Origin: Micromonospora halophytica
Lineage (GTDB): Bacteria > Actinomycetota > Actinomycetes > Mycobacteriales > Micromonosporaceae
Direction of reading: 5' to 3'
Length of the DNA: 64,000 nucleotides
Assembly: GCF_900090245.1 (NCBI RefSeq)
Contig: NZ_FMDN01000022.1
Coordinates: 33,491 to 97,490 of the forward strand
How positions within the stretch are numbered: position 1 is the first letter of the stretch; every line of letters starts with the position of its first letter. A program made the translations under genes and the position numbers. This document shows positions 41,811 through 49,838 of the stretch, in pieces. The notes beneath the pieces are model-generated. The model saw only the letters and a list, made by a program, of their open reading frames with translations. It was not told the DNA's origin and made no database searches.

Positions 41811-42794
41811 TCAGGCGCCAGCGCCGGGCTCCCCCGCCAGAACCGCGTCGCCACCGAGCAGGGCGTGCTCGGGCAGCGGCAGCGTGATGCCGTGCGCGGC
41901 CTCCCAGTCGTGGATGGTCGACGGGCGGACGTGGGCGGCGAAGTAGTCGACCGCGCTCATGCCGCCGACGACCGGCTCGTCCACCTCGGCGACGAGCTGG
42001 GCCGGCACCAGGTGGAAGCCGTTCTGCAGGGCGGCGCTGAGCCGACGGTGGCCGTCGACGACGAAGTAGTACTCGCCGGTGTAGCCGATCCGCAGCGGCT
42101 GCAGAGCCTCGTCACCGGCCTCGGCCACCTCCCCGACGAACTCCGAGTCCCACAGTCCGCGCAGGGTGGCGATGTCCTCGGTCGGGTAGACCCGGGCCGG
42201 GTCGAGCAGCAGCAGCGGCGGGGCCTGATCGAGCACGTCGGCACCGAGCCGACCCTCGTACGCGTCGACGATGTGCTCGATCACCTCGGCCGCGGTGGCC
42301 CGGGTGCTGTCGCAGATCAGGTCGTAGTTGCGCAGCCGGGCCTTGTCGACCCCGTAGCGGACGATGAACCGGCTGCGCTCGCTCTCGCTACGCTCCCTGA
42401 GCTTGGCCTTCGCCTCCTCCAGCGAGGTGTAGCTCTCGGCCGGGCCGGAGGGGCGCAGCAGCACCCGGCGGGCCGCCTCGCCCGGCTCGGTGATCATGTG
42501 CACCTTGAGCGCGTCGGTGAAGAAGTGCCAGGCCAGCCGGGAGTCCATCACCAGCGACTCGCCGGAGGCGGCGATGTCCCGCTGGAGCTGGTCGACGTAG
42601 CCGTCGACGGCCTGGTCCAGCTCGGCGTGCAGGTTGAGCTGGAGCGCGGTCATCTGCCGTTCCTGGGCCATCTGGCGGTAGAGGTCGCCGACGCTGACCC
42701 GGCGCATCCCGAGCCGCTTGGCGATCTCGACGGAGACGGTGCTCTTGCCGCTGCCGAGGTCCCCGTTGAAGACGATCGATTTGCGAACGGTCAC
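41811..42794 (-). CDS. Cytidylate-kinase-like P-loop kinase fused to a ParB-like domain
   Basis: 327 residues from a GTG at 42794. Residues 1-200 are a P-loop kinase: Walker A FNGDLGSGKSTVSVEIAKRLG, then VSVGDLYRQMAQ as in cytidylate kinase-like proteins, with a Glu/Arg-rich lid (KLRERSESERSRF). Residues 205-305 read as a ParB/sulfiredoxin-like fold (YPTEDIATLRGLW, YFVVDGHRRLSAALQNG with the GHRR nucleotide loop). A C-terminal stretch ends at GEPGAGA. Substrate unknown. No obvious operon partners. Confidence 0.85.
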   Translation of the reverse strand: MTVRKSIVFNGDLGSGKSTVSVEIAKRLGMRRVSVGDLYRQMAQERQMTALQLNLHAELDQAVDGYVDQLQRDIAASGESLVMDSRLAWHFFTDALKVHMITEPGEAARRVLLRPSGPAESYTSLEEAKAKLRERSESERSRFIVRYGVDKARLRNYDLICDSTRATAAEVIEHIVDAYEGRLGADVLDQAPPLLLLDPARVYPTEDIATLRGLWDSEFVGEVAEAGDEALQPLRIGYTGEYYFVVDGHRRLSAALQNGFHLVPAQLVAEVDEPVVGGMSAVDYFAAHVRPSTIHDWEAAHGITLPLPEHALLGGDAVLAGEPGAGA

Positions 42795-43009
42795 GACTGG
42801 TCCACCCCTGATCACCGGCTGATTGACATCATCGACTCGGCGCCGGACCGACGCCTTCCGCCATCGTCGCGCCATCCCTGCGCCCGGGCATGACGGGCGA
42901 TGCTATCACGCGCCTGCCAGCGCTTTACCGGACGCGGTGTGCGACGGTGACGCTCCGCAGCGGGATGGTCGGCGGCCGGAGTGTCCGGGGTCACCCGCCG
43001 GGCCGGCCG

Positions 43010-44974
43010 TCAGAACAGGCTCAACGGGTCGACCTGGAGCCGGACCGGCTCCGCGGCCTTGCGCGCGCTGCGCACCCCGGCCGCCGTGTGCAGCGCCTCG
43101 GCCAGGGCGGCGGCCCGGGCCCGGGGCACCCGGACCAGCATCCGCTCGCGGCCCTCGTCGGCCGGAACCGGGCCGAGCACCTCGGCGGACTCCGGCAGCC
43201 GGGCCTCGGCGAGCAGCCCGGCCACCGCCTGCGCCGTGCCGGTGACGCTGGCCATCTTCGTCGCCGGCGGGAAGCCCAGCTCCCGCCGCTCGGCCAACTC
43301 CCGGGCGGCGAACCAGGCCGGGTCCCAGCGCAGCAGCGCCTGCACCGGGGCGAGCGCCCCGTCGGCGACCACGACCACCCGGCCGCCGGCCGGGCCGGGC
43401 CGGGCCAGCGCGGCCGCGCTCAGCCAGCGGCGCAGCGCCTCCTCACCGGCGCGCAGGTCGGCCCGGGTGAGCAGAGCCCACGAGTCGAGCAGCAGCACCG
43501 CCCCGTAGCCGCCCTCGGCGAGCGGCTCCGCGCCCGGGGTGGCGATCACCAGGCCCGCGCCGCCGGGCACCGTGCCCAGCACCTCCTCCCGGCCCGAGGT
43601 GCGCACCGGCACGTCGGGGAAGGCCCGGCCCAACTCCTCCGCGGTGCGCCGGGCACCGGTGACCGAGGCACGCAGCCGCCGCCCACCGCACTGCGGGCAG
43701 GCGTACGCGGCGGCGACCCGGCCGCACCAGCGGCAGGCGGGCGTGCCGGCGGCCGACGGCAGCGCCAGCGGGCCGGCGCAGTGCGGACAGCGGGCCGGGG
43801 TGCGGCAGTCCGCGCAGGAGACCGCGGGGAGGTAACCGCGGCGGGGCACCTGGACCAGCACCGGGGTGTCCGCGCGCAGGGCGTCCCGCGCGGTGGTCCA
43901 GGCCAGGCTGGGCAGCCGGGCGGTGGCCGCGCCCGGGTCGCGGGCCAGTTGCGGGCCGTCGCCGGTCGGGGCGATGGCCGGGGTACGCGCCCGCACGGTC
44001 GCCCGGTCGGCGACCACCTCGCGGGCCCAGCCCGTCTCCACCAGCAACTGCGCCTCGGCGGTACGGGTGAACCCGCCGACCAGGGCGGCGGCCCCGGCGA
44101 GCTGGGCCCGGGTCAGCAGCACGTCCCGGGCGTGCGGGTACGGGGCACGAGGCTCGGCGTGCAGGTCGTCACCGTCGTCCCAGATCGCCACCAGGCCGAG
44201 CCGGTCGACCGGGGCGAACATCGCCGCCCGGGTGCCGATCACCACCGGCACGTCGCCACGCCGCGCGGCGAGGAAGGCGCGGTACCGGCGGGCCGGGCCG
44301 AGGGCGGCGGAGAGGCACGCGTGCCGGCCCGGGCCGAGCGCCGCGGTGAGCGCGGTGTCGAGGCGGTCGAGGTCCCGGGCGTCGGCCACCACCACGACCG
44401 CGCCCCGGCCACCGGCGACGGTGGCGGCGACCGCGTCGGCGTAGCGCGCTGCCCAGTCCTCGCCGGCGAGGGCCGACCAGACCGCGCGCGGGGCACGTCC
44501 TTCGGCGAGCGCCCGCAGGTACGCCGGACCGGCCGGGTAGTCCCGCCAACCGCGCGGGTCGGCGGCCGGGCCTGCGGTCGGCGCGGACGCGGCAGCCGCC
44601 CCCGGCCGGCCGGGGGACGGCACGCCGGGCCCGGCGTTGTCGGCCGCCTCCGGGGCGTCGCGGGGCTCCTTCTCGACCCGGGCGTGCCGGGGCGGGACGG
44701 CGAGGCGGAGCACGTCGGCGAGGCTGCCGGCGTACCGGTCGGCGACCGCCCGAGCCAGCCGGGCGACCTCCGGCGCCAGCACGGGCTCCGCGGAGACGAC
44801 CTTCTCCAGGTACGCCAGCCGGGGGTGGGCGGACTCCGCGACCCGGTCCAGCAGCCAGCCGTCCACGAGCTGTCCCGCGAAACGGACCTTCACCCGGACC
44901 CCGGGGCGCGCGTCGGCGTCCAGCTCGGCGGGGACCAGGTAGTCGAAGGGGCGGTCCAGGTGCGGCAGGGGCAC
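43010..44974 (-). CDS. priA: PriA-like protein without active helicase motifs
   Basis: 654 residues as read from a GTG at 44974. The N-terminal DNA-binding region (LDRPFDYLVP, VRVKVRFAGQLVDGWLL) and the zinc-binding arm (CADCRTPARCPHC, CRWCGRVAAAYACPQC) are complete. The helicase core lacks a Walker A GxGKT and has DDGDD where DEAH is expected, as in other actinobacterial PriA-like proteins, so ATP-driven unwinding is unlikely. Conserved residues (VARVCVDV) continue upstream of this start with no ATG or GTG; a CTG at 45043 that overlaps the metK stop is a candidate true start. Confidence 0.88.
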   Translation of the reverse strand: MPLPHLDRPFDYLVPAELDADARPGVRVKVRFAGQLVDGWLLDRVAESAHPRLAYLEKVVSAEPVLAPEVARLARAVADRYAGSLADVLRLAVPPRHARVEKEPRDAPEAADNAGPGVPSPGRPGAAAASAPTAGPAADPRGWRDYPAGPAYLRALAEGRAPRAVWSALAGEDWAARYADAVAATVAGGRGAVVVVADARDLDRLDTALTAALGPGRHACLSAALGPARRYRAFLAARRGDVPVVIGTRAAMFAPVDRLGLVAIWDDGDDLHAEPRAPYPHARDVLLTRAQLAGAAALVGGFTRTAEAQLLVETGWAREVVADRATVRARTPAIAPTGDGPQLARDPGAATARLPSLAWTTARDALRADTPVLVQVPRRGYLPAVSCADCRTPARCPHCAGPLALPSAAGTPACRWCGRVAAAYACPQCGGRRLRASVTGARRTAEELGRAFPDVPVRTSGREEVLGTVPGGAGLVIATPGAEPLAEGGYGAVLLLDSWALLTRADLRAGEEALRRWLSAAALARPGPAGGRVVVVADGALAPVQALLRWDPAWFAARELAERRELGFPPATKMASVTGTAQAVAGLLAEARLPESAEVLGPVPADEGRERMLVRVPRARAAALAEALHTAAGVRSARKAAEPVRLQVDPLSLF

Positions 44975-45039
44975 GTCGACGCAGACGCGAGCGACCGGCG
45001 ACCCGTCAGCGGGTCGCCGGTCGCTGCGCCTGGTGCCGG

Positions 45040-46230
45040 TCAGGCTCCCGCGGCCGACTTGAGGTCGGCGGCCCGGTCGGTGCTCTCCCAGGTCAGGTCC
45101 GGCAGCTCACGGCCGAAGTGGCCGTACGCGGCGGTCTGCTGGTAGATCGGGCGCAGCAGGTGCAGGTCCCGGATGATGGCGGCCGGACGCAGGTCGAAGA
45201 CCTCGGTGACGGCCTTCTCGATGGCGGGGACCGGCACGTTCTCGGTGCCGAACGTCTCGATGAAGAGGCTGACCGGGTGGGCCTTGCCGATCGCGTACGC
45301 GACCTGCGCCTCGCAGCGCTCGGCCAGCCCGGCGGCGACCACGTTCTTGGCCACCCAGCGCATCGCGTACGCCGCCGAGCGGTCCACCTTGGACGGGTCC
45401 TTGCCGGAGAACGCGCCGCCGCCGTGCCGGGCGTACCCGCCGTAGGTGTCGACGATGATCTTCCGACCGGTGAGGCCGGCGTCACCCATCGGACCGCCGA
45501 TCTCGAACCGGCCGGTCGGGTTGACCAGCAGCCGGTAGCCCTCGGTGTCCAGGCCGAGGCTCTCCAGCTCCGGCGCGATGACGTGCTCGCGCACGTCCGG
45601 GGTCAGCAGCGACTCCAGGGAGATGTCCGCGGCGTGCTGGCTGGACACGACCACCGTGTCGAGGCGGACCGGGCGCAGGCCGTCGTACTCGATGGTGACC
45701 TGGGTCTTGCCGTCCGGGCGCAGGTACGGCACGGTGCCGTCCTTGCGGACCGCGGCGAGCCGGCGGGCCAGCCGGTGCGCCAGCGCGATCGGCAGTGGCA
45801 TCAGCTCCGGGGTCTCCGAGCAGGCGAAGCCGAACATCATGCCCTGGTCGCCGGCGCCCTGCGCGTCCAGCGCGCTCTCCGACGCCCCGGTACGCAGCTC
45901 GAAGGCGTTGTCGACGCCCTGGGCGATGTCGGCGGACTGCTGGCCGATGGAGACGCTGACGCCGCAGGACGCGCCGTCGAAGCCCTTCTTCGACGAGTCG
46001 TACCCGATCTTCAGGATGGTGTCCCGGACGATGGTCGGGATGTCCGCGTAAGCCTTGGTGGTCACCTCACCGGCGACGTGCACCTGACCCGTGGTGATCA
46101 GGGTTTCCACCGCGACACGGCTGTGCGGATCCTTGGCGAGCAGGGCGTCGAGGATGCCGTCGCTGATCTGATCGGCGATCTTGTCCGGGTGGCCTTCCGT
46201 GACCGATTCGGACGTGAAGAGACGTGTCAC
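45040..46230 (-). CDS. metK: S-adenosylmethionine synthetase
   Basis: 396 residues. RLFTSESVTEGHPDKIADQ, the Met/ATP-binding GAGDQGMMFGFACSETPELMP, RPDGKTQVTIEY, NPTGRFEIGGPMGDAGLTGRK and DTYGGYARHGGGAFSGKDPSKVDRSAAY are the family blocks. The GTG at 46230 follows AGGAG by four bases. It makes SAM for methylation and polyamines; a hairpin lies upstream in the coaBC-metK gap. Its stop overlaps the possible CTG of priA. Confidence 0.98.
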   Translation of the reverse strand: MTRLFTSESVTEGHPDKIADQISDGILDALLAKDPHSRVAVETLITTGQVHVAGEVTTKAYADIPTIVRDTILKIGYDSSKKGFDGASCGVSVSIGQQSADIAQGVDNAFELRTGASESALDAQGAGDQGMMFGFACSETPELMPLPIALAHRLARRLAAVRKDGTVPYLRPDGKTQVTIEYDGLRPVRLDTVVVSSQHAADISLESLLTPDVREHVIAPELESLGLDTEGYRLLVNPTGRFEIGGPMGDAGLTGRKIIVDTYGGYARHGGGAFSGKDPSKVDRSAAYAMRWVAKNVVAAGLAERCEAQVAYAIGKAHPVSLFIETFGTENVPVPAIEKAVTEVFDLRPAAIIRDLHLLRPIYQQTAAYGHFGRELPDLTWESTDRAADLKSAAGA

Positions 46231-46278
46231 GGTACTCCTAATCACTTGATCTCGGTGGAACACTTCGCTCGGCGGCAG

Positions 46279-46308
46279 TTTAGTCACCCCCGCTCCAGGG
46301 TGGCTAAA
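46279..46308. terminator. 11-bp hairpin between coaBC and metK
   Basis: TTTAGTCACCC and GGGTGGCTAAA flank a loop of eight (CCGCTCCA), with one T-G pair. It could end coaBC transcription or structure the metK leader. It does not match any SAM riboswitch I know. Confidence 0.45.
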
Positions 46309-46329
46309 GAACTTTGACGCGACCAGGGT

Positions 46330-47538
46330 TCAGGAACGGTCCGCGAGCCGCGCCACGACGAGGTCCCAGACGGCGTCGGCCAGGTCCTCCTTCGCCTGCT
46401 CGGGCAGCGTGTGCAGGGAGCCGTCCGCGCCGATGACGGTCGCCGCGTTGGTCTCGGCGCCGAAGACCTTGTCGACCCCGACCTCATTGACGACAATGAG
46501 GTCCGCACGTTTGCGGACGAGCTTGGCGCGGCCGTTGGCCTCGGCGTCGCCGGTCTCGGCAGCGAAGATCACCAGCACCTGCTCGGGCCGGCGGCGCCGA
46601 CCCAGCTCGGCGGCGATGTCGGGGTTGGTGACCAGCTCGATGGTGGGCGCGTCGCCGTCGTCCGACTTCTTGATCTTTCCGGGGGCGTACGTCGCCGGGC
46701 GGAAGTCGGCCGGGGCCGCCGCCATCACCACCACGTCGGCGTCGGCGGCCGCCTCCAGGGTGGCCTTGCGCAGCTCCTCGGTGGTGCCGGCCCGGACCAG
46801 GTCGACGCCGGCCGGGTCGGGCAGGGCGACGTTCGCCGCGACCAGGGTGACCCGGGCGCCCCGGGCCACGGCCGCGCGGGCGAAGGCGTACCCCTGCTTG
46901 CCGGAGGAACGGTTGCCGAGGAACCGGACCGGGTCCAGCGGCTCACGGGTGCCGCCGGCGGTCACCACGACGTGCCGGCCGGCGAGGTCGGCCGGGGCGT
47001 CGACACCCCGGGCGAGGGCGCGGCGGGCCACGGCGAAGATCTCCGCCGGGTCGGGCAGCCGCCCCTTGCCGGTGTCGGCGCCGGTGAGCCGGCCGACGGC
47101 GGGCTCGATCACCCGTACGCCCCGGGACCGCAACGTGGCGACGTTGGCGACGGTGGCCGGGTGCTCCCACATCTCGGTGTGCATGGCCGGGGCGAGCACC
47201 ACCGGGCACCGGGCGGTGAGCAGCGTGTTGGTGAGCAGGTCGTCGGCGAGGCCGTGGGCCGCCTTGGCGAGCAGGTCCGCCGTGGCCGGCGCGACCACCA
47301 CCAGGTCGGCCCGCTGACCGAGCCGGACGTGCGGCACCTCGTGCACGTCGGACCAGACGTCGTCGGCCACCGGGCGGCCGGAGAGCGCCGCCCAGGTCGG
47401 CGCCCCGACGAAGCGGAGCGCCGACGCGGTCGGCACGACCCGGACCCGGTGGCCCGACTCGGTGAACAGCCGCAGCAGCTCACACGCCTTGTAGGCGGCG
47501 ATGCCGCCACCGACCCCGAGGACGATCTCGGCGGACAT
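46330..47538 (-). CDS. coaBC: Bifunctional phosphopantothenoylcysteine decarboxylase / synthetase
   Basis: 402 residues. The flavoprotein CoaC half holds GVGGGIAAYKACELLR, the His-containing SDVHEVPHVRL, and PAMHTEMWEHPA (Asn in E. coli, His here, as usual in actinobacteria). The CoaB half has VVTAGGTREPLDPVRFLGNRSSGKQGYAFA and KIKKSDD. It makes 4'-phosphopantetheine for CoA. The gap to rpoZ upstream is 15 bases. Confidence 0.96.
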   Translation of the reverse strand: MSAEIVLGVGGGIAAYKACELLRLFTESGHRVRVVPTASALRFVGAPTWAALSGRPVADDVWSDVHEVPHVRLGQRADLVVVAPATADLLAKAAHGLADDLLTNTLLTARCPVVLAPAMHTEMWEHPATVANVATLRSRGVRVIEPAVGRLTGADTGKGRLPDPAEIFAVARRALARGVDAPADLAGRHVVVTAGGTREPLDPVRFLGNRSSGKQGYAFARAAVARGARVTLVAANVALPDPAGVDLVRAGTTEELRKATLEAAADADVVVMAAAPADFRPATYAPGKIKKSDDGDAPTIELVTNPDIAAELGRRRRPEQVLVIFAAETGDAEANGRAKLVRKRADLIVVNEVGVDKVFGAETNAATVIGADGSLHTLPEQAKEDLADAVWDLVVARLADRS

Positions 47539-47553
47539 CGGCGCGCGGGGGTG

Positions 47554-47817
47554 TTACGGCTGGTCGGTCGGCTCGGCGGTGAGCAGGCCCGCGTTGATCT
47601 CGCGCATGGCGATGGAGAGCGCCTTCTCCTGCGGGGTGGTCTCCACGAGCGGGCCGACGTACTCCAGCAGGCCCTCACCGAGCTGGCTGTAGTAGGCGTT
47701 GACCTGGCGGGCACGCTTGGCGGCGAAGATCACCAGCGCGTACTTCGAGGTGGTCTTCTCGAGGAGCTCGTCGATCGGCGGGTTGGTGATGCCCTCGGGG
47801 TTGGCGATGGATCCCAC
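47554..47817 (-). CDS. rpoZ: RNA polymerase omega subunit
   Basis: 87 residues: GITNPPIDELLEKTTSKYALVIFAAKRARQ is the omega core that clasps the beta-prime C-terminus. The GTG at 47817 is used, with GAGGG about ten bases upstream. Between gmk and coaBC as in most actinomycetes. Confidence 0.96.
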   Translation of the reverse strand: MGSIANPEGITNPPIDELLEKTTSKYALVIFAAKRARQVNAYYSQLGEGLLEYVGPLVETTPQEKALSIAMREINAGLLTAEPTDQP

Positions 47818-47867
47818 GAAAATTAACCCTCTGCGTCTGAAGTGTCCGCGCGAGCGCGGCTGGTCGC

Positions 47868-48401
47868 TCAACCGCGAGGTCGCGGCCGGGCGGGAGCCAG
47901 ATAGGAAGAACCGAGCAAGCCTACCAGCTCGTCGACGACCCGCTCGGTGAGGTCGTGGACCACGGTGTGTCCGGCGGCCGCGGCGAGCGCCGGGTCCGGA
48001 CGACGACCGGGCGGCGTCAGCAGCACCAGGTGGACGTCCGGCAGGGCCTCCCGGACGGCGAGCGCCCCGGGCAGGTCGAGCGGGAGCAGCACCGGTCGCC
48101 CCTGCGCCAACCGGGCCCGCAGTGGCTCGCGGGGCGTGCCGCGCAGGTGCGGGCCCGTCCGGAACCACTCCAGCAGCTCCCCGGCGGCGACCATCCGGTC
48201 GAACTCGGCCGGGTCGACGAAGAGCCGGTCGACACCGTCGGACTCGTCGGGGCGGCGCGGCCGGGTGGTGACCGGAACGGGCACCCACACGGATGGAGAA
48301 CGCGCCCGGACCAGCTCGACGACACCGTCCCGGCCGGCACCCGAAGGTCCGGTCAGGACGGTGAGCCGAGCCGCCGGGCGCGTCTCGTCATCCGTGCTCA
48401 C
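47868..48401 (-). CDS. gmk: Guanylate kinase-like protein with altered P-loop
   Basis: 177 residues. The position between mihF and rpoZ and the GMP-binding stretch VTTRPRRPDESDGVDRLFVDPAEFDRM fit guanylate kinase. But the Walker A is GPSGAGRDGVVEL, with Arg in place of the invariant Lys, and the later region (RTGPHLRGTPREPLRA) lacks the usual YGTP Tyr. C-terminal lid residues are also divergent. Either an active lineage variant or a decayed copy with the working gene elsewhere. Confidence 0.85.
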   Translation of the reverse strand: MSTDDETRPAARLTVLTGPSGAGRDGVVELVRARSPSVWVPVPVTTRPRRPDESDGVDRLFVDPAEFDRMVAAGELLEWFRTGPHLRGTPREPLRARLAQGRPVLLPLDLPGALAVREALPDVHLVLLTPPGRRPDPALAAAAGHTVVHDLTERVVDELVGLLGSSYLAPARPRPRG

Positions 48402-48427
48402 CGCTTGTTTCTACACGGTGGCGGCGG

Positions 48428-48745
48428 TCAGTTCGCGGCGAACTCTCCAAGCAGCGCCTTGCGCTGCTGCTCGCCCAGTCCGCGCAGGCGACGGCTGTCA
48501 GCGATCTTGAGCTTCTCCATGATCTGGGTGGCCCGGATCTTGCCGATGCCCGGCATCGCCTGCAGGACGGCCGAAACCTTCAGCTTGCCGACGACATCGT
48601 CGGACTCGGCCCGCTCAAGGACGACGGCGAGGGTGGTCTTGCCCTGCTTGAGCTGCTCCTTCAGCTCAGCACGGGCCTTGCGGATCTCCGCAGCCTTCTC
48701 CAGCGCGGCAGCGCGCTGCTCGGGGGTCAGTGACGGGAGCGGCAC
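48428..48745 (-). CDS. mihF: Actinobacterial integration host factor
   Basis: 105 residues. Coiled N-terminal helices (EQRAAALEKAAEIRKARAEL) are followed by a helix-two-turn-helix DNA-binding region (SAVLQAMPGIGKIRATQIME) and the S13-like GxG motif. It is the mIHF/sIHF nucleoid protein of Mycobacterium and Streptomyces. A promoter with 17-base spacing and a conserved-looking hairpin lie in its leader. Confidence 0.97.
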   Translation of the reverse strand: MPLPSLTPEQRAAALEKAAEIRKARAELKEQLKQGKTTLAVVLERAESDDVVGKLKVSAVLQAMPGIGKIRATQIMEKLKIADSRRLRGLGEQQRKALLGEFAAN

Positions 48746-48810
48746 CAGTTCTCCTCAGGTCCCTATCGCGACGGGCGGAACGCGCCGCCGCTCTGTGAAA
48801 CGTGGTGTCG

Positions 48811-48840
48811 CTGGCAACCAAAGGGGTCCGTGGTTACCAG
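48811..48840 (-). promoter_or_regulatory. Leader hairpin of mihF
   Basis: CTGGCAACCA and TGGTTACCAG pair on ten bases around a ten-base loop, with one wobble when read as minus-strand RNA. It lies in the mihF 5' UTR, just downstream of the promoter's start point. Confidence 0.4.
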
Positions 48841-48848
48841 CGCGGGGA

Positions 48849-48877
48849 AAACTAGCGGTCGACGGCGCTTTCGGCAA
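48849..48877 (-). promoter_or_regulatory. mihF promoter
   Basis: Minus-strand -35 TTGCCG (48872-48877) and -10 TAGTTT (48849-48854) with a 17-base spacer; leader of about 95 bases to the ATG at 48745. Confidence 0.55.
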
Positions 48878-48915
48878 CGTGGGCACGCGAAGATCAACGT
48901 AAAGTGACCGAGCCG

Positions 48916-49749
48916 TCAGTCAGCCAGAACGCCCCGGCAGTCGGCCAGGACGCGCTCCGCGGCGGCCCGCAGGGCGGCCGGATCCGGGCCGGCGTGGAGC
49001 ACTTCGCGCGAATAGGACGGGAGCACCGACGGCAGGCTCGACCCGAACACGGTCCGCAGGTCGGCGGCGGTCGCCCCCTGCGCGCCGAGGCCCGGGGCGA
49101 GCAGCGGACCGTTGACCCGGGAGAGGTCGTGGCCGGTGTCGCCGATCGTCGCCCCGACCACCAGCCCGAAGCTGCCGAGCGGCTGGGCACCCGCGTTGAG
49201 CTGGGAAATCTCGTCGATGACGGTCTGCGCCACGGTGCGTCCGTCGGCACCGTGCGCCCGCTGCACCTGCGCCCCCTCGGGGTTCGAGGTGAGCGCCAGC
49301 ACGAAGACGCCGCCGCCGTGCGTGGCCGCCAGCTCGAACATCGGGGCCAGCGATCCGACGCCCAGGTAAGGACTGGCGGTCACCGCGTCGACATACAGCG
49401 GAGCGGCCGGGTCGAGGTACGCCGAGGCGTACGCGGCGACGGTGGAGCCGATATCGCCACGCTTGACGTCAAGTAGAACGAGCGCGCCGGATTCGCGTAA
49501 CTGTCGGATAATTGACTCTAGAATCGCTACACCCCGGGCGCCGAAGCGCTCGAAGAAGGCCGACTGGGGCTTGACGACCGCGACCCGGTCACCGAGCGCC
49601 TCCACGACCGTCCGGGCGAACCGGTCCAACCCGTCGACGTCGTCGGACAGCCCCCAACGGGCCAGCAGCCCGGGGTGCGGGTCGATGCCCACGCAGAGCG
49701 GTCCCCGCTCGGTCACGGCCCTGTGCAGCCGGCCACCGAAGGTCTCCAT
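48916..49749 (-). CDS. pyrF: Orotidine 5'-phosphate decarboxylase
   Basis: 277 residues, long actinobacterial group. LCVGIDPHPGLLARWGL, KPQSAFFERFG, the catalytic LLDVKRGDIGST (Asp-Lys-Asp array) and TASPYLGVGSL are clear. Final step to UMP. It lies 89 bases after bioA and ends the pyr gene group. Confidence 0.96.
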   Translation of the reverse strand: METFGGRLHRAVTERGPLCVGIDPHPGLLARWGLSDDVDGLDRFARTVVEALGDRVAVVKPQSAFFERFGARGVAILESIIRQLRESGALVLLDVKRGDIGSTVAAYASAYLDPAAPLYVDAVTASPYLGVGSLAPMFELAATHGGGVFVLALTSNPEGAQVQRAHGADGRTVAQTVIDEISQLNAGAQPLGSFGLVVGATIGDTGHDLSRVNGPLLAPGLGAQGATAADLRTVFGSSLPSVLPSYSREVLHAGPDPAALRAAAERVLADCRGVLAD

Positions 49750-49838
49750 CCGTCCCTCTCCCTCACACGCTCGTGCTCGCCGGCGGCGTCCGCCGGACCT
49801 GTCGTCCGTCCTCGCGCCGGCGTCTCCCGCCGGCGCGG

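Noticed and set aside
46231..46329. SAM riboswitch upstream of metK
   Set aside because: The gap is under 100 bases and holds only one hairpin; none of the SAM riboswitch cores I know fits.
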